A DNA stretch of 8,969 nt from Clostridia bacterium. GTDB lineage: Bacteria; Bacillota_A; Clostridia; Oscillospirales; CAG-272. Positions 6,359-8,969 of this stretch are shown here, piece after piece; position 1 is the first letter of the stretch; every line of letters starts with the position of its first letter. The stretch is from the NCBI GenBank assembly GCA_017959485.1, contig JAGDAM010000263.1, forward strand, positions 1 through 8,969, in the 5' to 3' direction. Both the position numbers and the translations under genes were made by a program. The notes below the pieces were generated by a model. It had not been told where the DNA came from and searched no databases. It saw only the letters and a program-made list of their open reading frames with translations.

Positions 6359-6426
6359 ATGAGGAAACAGACAATCATTATTTCGGTCTTGAATACTGTT
6401 ACGTTGCACTACTGTCAAGGGTGTAG
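6313..6426 (+). pseudogene. Out-of-frame C-terminal remainder of the GNAT gene
   Basis: In the frame one base back, the sequence reads GFQVVSEEGYDYLNEE, then a HYFGLEYCYV strand, and ends at TAG 6424-6426. That is the typical C-terminal end of a GNAT: the GF after the Asn-Ala-Ala-Ser helix, then a final beta strand. Adding one base near 6314-6318 joins it to the upstream part as one protein of about 178 residues. This frame is closed by a TGA at 6310-6312, so it has no independent life. The restored stop is one base before the next ATG (6428), which fits an intact operon spacing before the damage. Confidence 0.75.
6417..6421 (+). promoter_or_regulatory. Ribosome binding site that fixes the phosphatidyltransferase start
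   Basis: AAGGG lies six bases before the ATG at 6428. The same frame is open back to an ATG at 6359, but that 23-residue extension overlaps the displaced GNAT coding sequence and lacks a binding site, so 6428 is preferred. Confidence 0.65.
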
Positions 6427-6427
6427 T

Positions 6428-6913
6428 ATGGCAAATCTCATCACCACTGTCCGGATCATCTGCAGTATGGTATTGCTGTTCTGCCCTGTATTTTCACCGG
6501 CATTCTATGTCTTGTATCTCACTGCCGGGGTCAGCGATATGGCAGACGGGGCGTTCGCGCGGAAGACGGGCACTGTCAGCGAGTTCGGAGCGAAGTTCGA
6601 CACAGCGGCCGATTTTGTTCTGGTCGTTGTTTGTCTGATCAAACTGATCCCGGTCATTCACATGCCTTCCTGGCTCATCATCTGGATCATCGTGATCGCC
6701 GTGATCAAGACGGTCAACCTGATCTCAGGATATGTCATGCGAAGAGAAATGGTTGCCTTGCATACAGCGATGAATAAAGTGACGGGAATCCTGCTTTTCG
6801 TGCTTCCTCTGACGTTAACAGCTATTGATCTGGAATACAGTTGCGCTGTCGTTTGCGCCGTGGCAACGTTTGCGGCGGTACAGGAAGGACACCTGATCAG
6901 AACCGGAAAATGA
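6428..6913 (+). CDS. CDP-alcohol phosphatidyltransferase family membrane protein
   Basis: Integral membrane enzyme that moves a phosphatidyl group from CDP-diacylglycerol, or the phospho-alcohol of a CDP-alcohol, to an acceptor in phospholipid or related synthesis. The signature D-x2-D-G-x2-A-R-x8-G-x3-D-x3-D is complete: Asp37, Asp40, Gly41, Ala44, Arg45, Gly54, Asp58, Asp62. Hydrophobic segments lie at about 11-35, 63-78, 82-102, 117-133 and 137-150. At 161 residues it is shorter than typical PgsA (about 180-200), lacking some N- or C-terminal sequence, but the active site is intact. The substrate cannot be read from sequence; phosphatidylglycerophosphate-, cardiolipin- or inositol-type activity are all possible. 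Ile is always ATC or ATT here (0 ATA of 16), unlike rlmD. It ends in ATGA with a 19-codon frame following. Confidence 0.85.
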   Translation: MANLITTVRIICSMVLLFCPVFSPAFYVLYLTAGVSDMADGAFARKTGTVSEFGAKFDTAADFVLVVVCLIKLIPVIHMPSWLIIWIIVIAVIKTVNLISGYVMRREMVALHTAMNKVTGILLFVLPLTLTAIDLEYSCAVVCAVATFAAVQEGHLIRTGK

Positions 6914-6969
6914 TAGGCTGCAAAATCGAAGATCTGACAAAAGAAGAAGCAGAGTATAAAGTGATTTGA
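6910..6969 (+). other. 19-codon open frame filling the gap before the methyltransferase
   Basis: The gap holds an ATG (6910) that overlaps the phosphatidyltransferase TGA and opens 19 codons (MIGCKIEDLTKEEAEYKVI) to a TGA at 6967-6969. The charged, helix-like composition could be the N-terminal stub of a lost gene, a small peptide, or chance. No ribosome binding site of its own beyond possible stop-start coupling. Confidence 0.2.
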
Positions 6970-6976
6970 AACATAT

Positions 6977-6983
6977 AAGGAGG
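6977..6983 (+). promoter_or_regulatory. Strong ribosome binding site that selects a GTG start
   Basis: AAGGAGG is followed by a six-base spacer and GTG at 6990. The open frame reaches back to a TTG at 6966, but that would place the binding site inside the coding region, so GTG 6990 is chosen. Confidence 0.8.
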
Positions 6984-6989
6984 CTGACC

Positions 6990-7802
6990 GTGGAACGCAC
7001 GGAAATGATCAACGAGTTTTACGGGCAGGTCAACGAGGATGACCGCTTATTGAAAAGCCGTCAGGGACAGCTGGAATACCGTGTCACGATGCACTATATC
7101 CATAAATTCCTGAAGGACGGCAGCAGTGTGCTGGAGATCGGTGCCGGTACCGGACGCTATTCCGTCGCGCTTGCGAAGGAAGGATATCGCGTTTCCTCAG
7201 TCGAACTCGTGCAGAGTAATCTCGATGTGCTGAAAGAAAATGCGGCCGGTCTGCCCAACATCGAGGCGTTTCAGGGCGACGCGCTCGATCTCAGCCGGTT
7301 CACGGACGATTCTTTCGACGTCACGCTGCTTTTCGGGCCGATGTATCACCTGTATGAGAAAGAGGACCAATACAAGGCGATCGACGAAGCGATCCGCGTT
7401 ACAAAACCGGGCGGAACGATCCTGGCGGCTTTCCTGTCTGCGCACGCGATCATCTGCACTAATTATCTGTATGATTGGCGGCCGGCAATCTACGGGATCA
7501 AAGAGAATTTCGACAGCGAATACAACGTGAGACATTTTAAGGAGCAGCTGTTTACCGGATTCGACGTCTGCGAATTCGAAGCGCTGTTCGCGGAGAAAAC
7601 CGTCGACCATCTCACGACCGTCGCGGCGGACAACGTGCTCGAGATCGCTGAGGGCCGGCAGGATTTTGCCATGACGGACGAGGATTTCGAGGCGTTCGCG
7701 GATTATCAGCTTCATATCTGTGAAAAGAGAGAGATGCTGGGCAGCTCCAGCCATCTGCTCTATATTTGCAAAAAGCGGGTGGACAATGTAAGACCTGAAT
7801 GA
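6990..7802 (+). CDS. Class I SAM-dependent methyltransferase
   Basis: A 270-residue Rossmann-fold methyltransferase, cytosolic, acceptor unknown. Motif I is LEIGAGTGR (48-56); the acidic residue that binds the SAM ribose is Glu72 in VELV; GDALDL (96-101) and FDVTLLFGPMYHL (109-121) form the next strands; RVTKPGG (136-142) is the usual loop after motif III. Residues 143-270 form a C-terminal half that probably shapes the acceptor pocket. This architecture is common in stand-alone small-molecule methyltransferases, and I cannot assign a substrate. It starts with GTG behind a strong AAGGAGG. Its TGA overlaps the frame of the next gene, pointing to one transcript. No ATA is used for its 14 Ile codons, in contrast to rlmD. 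Confidence 0.88.
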   Translation: MERTEMINEFYGQVNEDDRLLKSRQGQLEYRVTMHYIHKFLKDGSSVLEIGAGTGRYSVALAKEGYRVSSVELVQSNLDVLKENAAGLPNIEAFQGDALDLSRFTDDSFDVTLLFGPMYHLYEKEDQYKAIDEAIRVTKPGGTILAAFLSAHAIICTNYLYDWRPAIYGIKENFDSEYNVRHFKEQLFTGFDVCEFEALFAEKTVDHLTTVAADNVLEIAEGRQDFAMTDEDFEAFADYQLHICEKREMLGSSSHLLYICKKRVDNVRPE

Positions 7803-8193
7803 AAATCAAGCCAGAACAGCCGAAAAATGGGCCTATTACAGGGAATGCACCCCGAAGAAGCGGAAGAAACTGTCGGATCACGAATTCGCGTTTCGGATCG
7901 ACGATACCGGCGCGGGGTGGGAATACGTCCACTTCGAACTGGACGGAAAGACCGTTTCTTCGTTCCGGATCAGTTATATCGGCCCGGACGTGCGTTCTTT
8001 CGCCGAATGTGCAAAGAATCTGAAGGAGAAGGACTTCGAAGCGTTCGTTTTTCTGGACGAACCGGGAGAGCACATTGTGCTGTTATCCCGCAGGCAGGAG
8101 AAGATCTACGTCGAACTGCCCGGTATGGAAGACGGATTCTTTCTGAGATACGATATGTTTGTTGAAAAGATCCTGGAGAGTATCGACTTATGA
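7795..8193 (+). CDS. Unrecognised small protein lacking a normal start codon
   Basis: I do not recognise the family. The frame closed at 8191-8193 reads as real coding sequence from about 7795: a charged N-terminal helix (KWAYYRECTPKKRKK, 11-25), then segments with strand-like alternation (FAFRIDD, WEYVHFELDG, VSSFRISYIGPD), a helix (FAECAKNLKEKDF) and a C-terminal IYVELPGMEDGFFLRYDMF stretch; about 132 residues, no signal or membrane segment. The only standard start inside is GTG 7990, which would discard half and has no binding site. Upstream, an in-frame ATG (7786) is followed at once by TAA. The position listed starts at CTG 7795. A different ATG (7799), overlapping the methyltransferase stop, would enter this frame if one A were added to the A5 run at 7824-7828. 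Its stop overlaps the DUF2804 ATG. Confidence 0.55.
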   Translation: MNENQARTAEKWAYYRECTPKKRKKLSDHEFAFRIDDTGAGWEYVHFELDGKTVSSFRISYIGPDVRSFAECAKNLKEKDFEAFVFLDEPGEHIVLLSRRQEKIYVELPGMEDGFFLRYDMFVEKILESIDL

Positions 8194-8969
8194 GAAACCA
8201 TGAAGTGACAACGAAACAGGCGCTGCTGAACGCGAAGGGCAACCTGGCGGAACCGGGCTGGTCGCGGTCGCTGGTGCAGCGCTACGACCGGACGCGGATC
8301 ACCGCCCCGAAGTGGCGCATCAAGGAGTGGGACTACTATCTCGTCCTGAGCAAGGATTTCGCGGGAGCATTTACGATCTCGGACGACGGCTACATCGGCC
8401 TGCAGTCTGTGTCATTGCTGCGCTTCGGTGAGCAGCCTTGGGAGCACACGGAGACCGTCCTGAACGCTTTCCCGATGGGCAAATTGAACCTGCCTGCGGA
8501 TTCTTCGGAAGGTGAGACCGTCTATACCGATAAGCGCCTGCAGATGCGCTTCTATCCGGAGAACGGCAAGCGCTATCTCACGTGCCGGTTTGAGCGCTTC
8601 TATGAGGATAAGACCTTCGAATGCGACATCGTTCTGGAGCAGCCACCCATGGACACGATGGTGATCGCGACGCCGTGGGACAAGGATAAGCACTTCTACT
8701 ACAACCAGAAGATCAACTGCATGCGCGCGTCCGGCTGGATTTCGTTCGACGGGGTCAAATACGAATTCGATCCTTCGACGGACTTCGGTACGCTGGACTG
8801 GGGCAGGGGCGTCTGGACCTACGACAACACGTGGTTCTGGGGCTCCGGCAACGCGGACGTCGACGGTAACGCCTTCGGCTTTAACATCGGCTATGGCTTT
8901 GGGGATACCTCCGCCGCCACGGAAAACATGCTCTTTTACGACGGAAAGGCCCACAAGCTCTCCCGGGTG
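8190..8969 (+). CDS. DUF2804 family protein, N-terminal 260 residues, cut by the window edge
   Basis: An open frame with no stop runs to the right edge. It starts at ATG 8190, overlapping the previous stop (ATGA), with GGAG at 8175-8178 as a weak, rather distant binding site. The sequence matches what I know of DUF2804: an N-terminal LLNAKGNLAEPGW segment (12-24), RIKEWDYY (43-50), FPMGKLNLP (94-102), MVIATPW (157-163), HFYYNQKINCM (168-178), LDWGRGVW (202-209), and the very conserved glycine-rich FGFNIGYGFGDTSAATENM stretch (229-247) followed by LFYDGKAHKL. Family members are usually somewhat over 300 residues, so roughly a quarter is missing. No function is established for the family; no signal peptide is seen. 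Codon use strongly favours C- and G-ending codons, unlike the GNAT gene. Confidence 0.85.
   Translation, partial: MRNHEVTTKQALLNAKGNLAEPGWSRSLVQRYDRTRITAPKWRIKEWDYYLVLSKDFAGAFTISDDGYIGLQSVSLLRFGEQPWEHTETVLNAFPMGKLNLPADSSEGETVYTDKRLQMRFYPENGKRYLTCRFERFYEDKTFECDIVLEQPPMDTMVIATPWDKDKHFYYNQKINCMRASGWISFDGVKYEFDPSTDFGTLDWGRGVWTYDNTWFWGSGNADVDGNAFGFNIGYGFGDTSAATENMLFYDGKAHKLSRV

Noticed and set aside
6359..6427. Use of ATG 6359 as the phosphatidyltransferase start
   Set aside because: This stretch is the displaced GNAT C-terminus in another frame, and ATG 6428 has its own AAGGG site.
7799..8165. The 74-codon frame from 7799 and the 112-codon frame from 7827
   Set aside because: Both give Arg-, Ser- and Pro-rich products without domain-like pattern. 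The third frame, 7795-8193, reads as the real protein; ATG 7799 is of interest only as a possible start if a base is missing.
8412..8954. A 180-codon minus-strand open frame at the right edge
   Set aside because: It is the shadow of the DUF2804 gene, whose plus-strand translation carries the conserved family blocks through to the edge.

Overview
The left two thirds of this 8,969-base window look like chromosomal core sequence of a GC-rich member of the Clostridia (Bacillota). The signs are consensus sigma-A type promoters, a lipoprotein signal with a long Thr-Glu-Pro spacer, and housekeeping genes recG and rlmD. An uncultured gut or rumen lineage would fit, but that is inference and no marker gene fixes the taxon.

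Layout: on the minus strand lies recG (793-2946), followed downstream by a small zinc-dependent N-acetylmuramoyl-L-alanine amidase (130-732). They are transcribed from a TTGACA-N17-TATAAT promoter at 3017-3045. A second strong promoter (TTGAAT-N17-TATAAT with extended -10, 3120-3148) points the other way. It drives a surface lipoprotein with a CapA-type phosphoesterase fold (3187-4518), which overlaps by one base the 23S rRNA m5U methyltransferase gene rlmD (4518-5867). Bases 1-129 hold no convincing gene but contain two inverted repeats downstream of the amidase.

From 5868 to the right edge the sequence changes character. A tightly packed plus-strand block holds a GNAT acetyltransferase broken by a one-base frameshift, a short membrane CDP-alcohol phosphatidyltransferase, a class I SAM methyltransferase, an unrecognised ~130-residue protein whose start codon is missing or damaged, and the N-terminal 260 residues of a DUF2804 protein cut by the window edge. 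Codon use differs sharply: by my hand count ATA encodes 11 of 24 Ile in rlmD, 5 of 6 in the GNAT fragment, and 0 of 46 in the four genes after 6428. The block therefore looks like an acquired, composite accessory segment inserted just after rlmD, with two of its five genes damaged (or carrying assembly errors).

The core genes serve DNA repair (RecG), wall hydrolysis (amidase), cell-surface phosphoester or polymer chemistry (CapA-like) and ribosome modification (RlmD). The accessory genes are a set of small-molecule or lipid-modifying enzymes with close spacing or overlapping ends. Their joint role cannot be named from sequence. I found no rRNA, tRNA, CRISPR array, insertion sequence or complete, clearly novel system.
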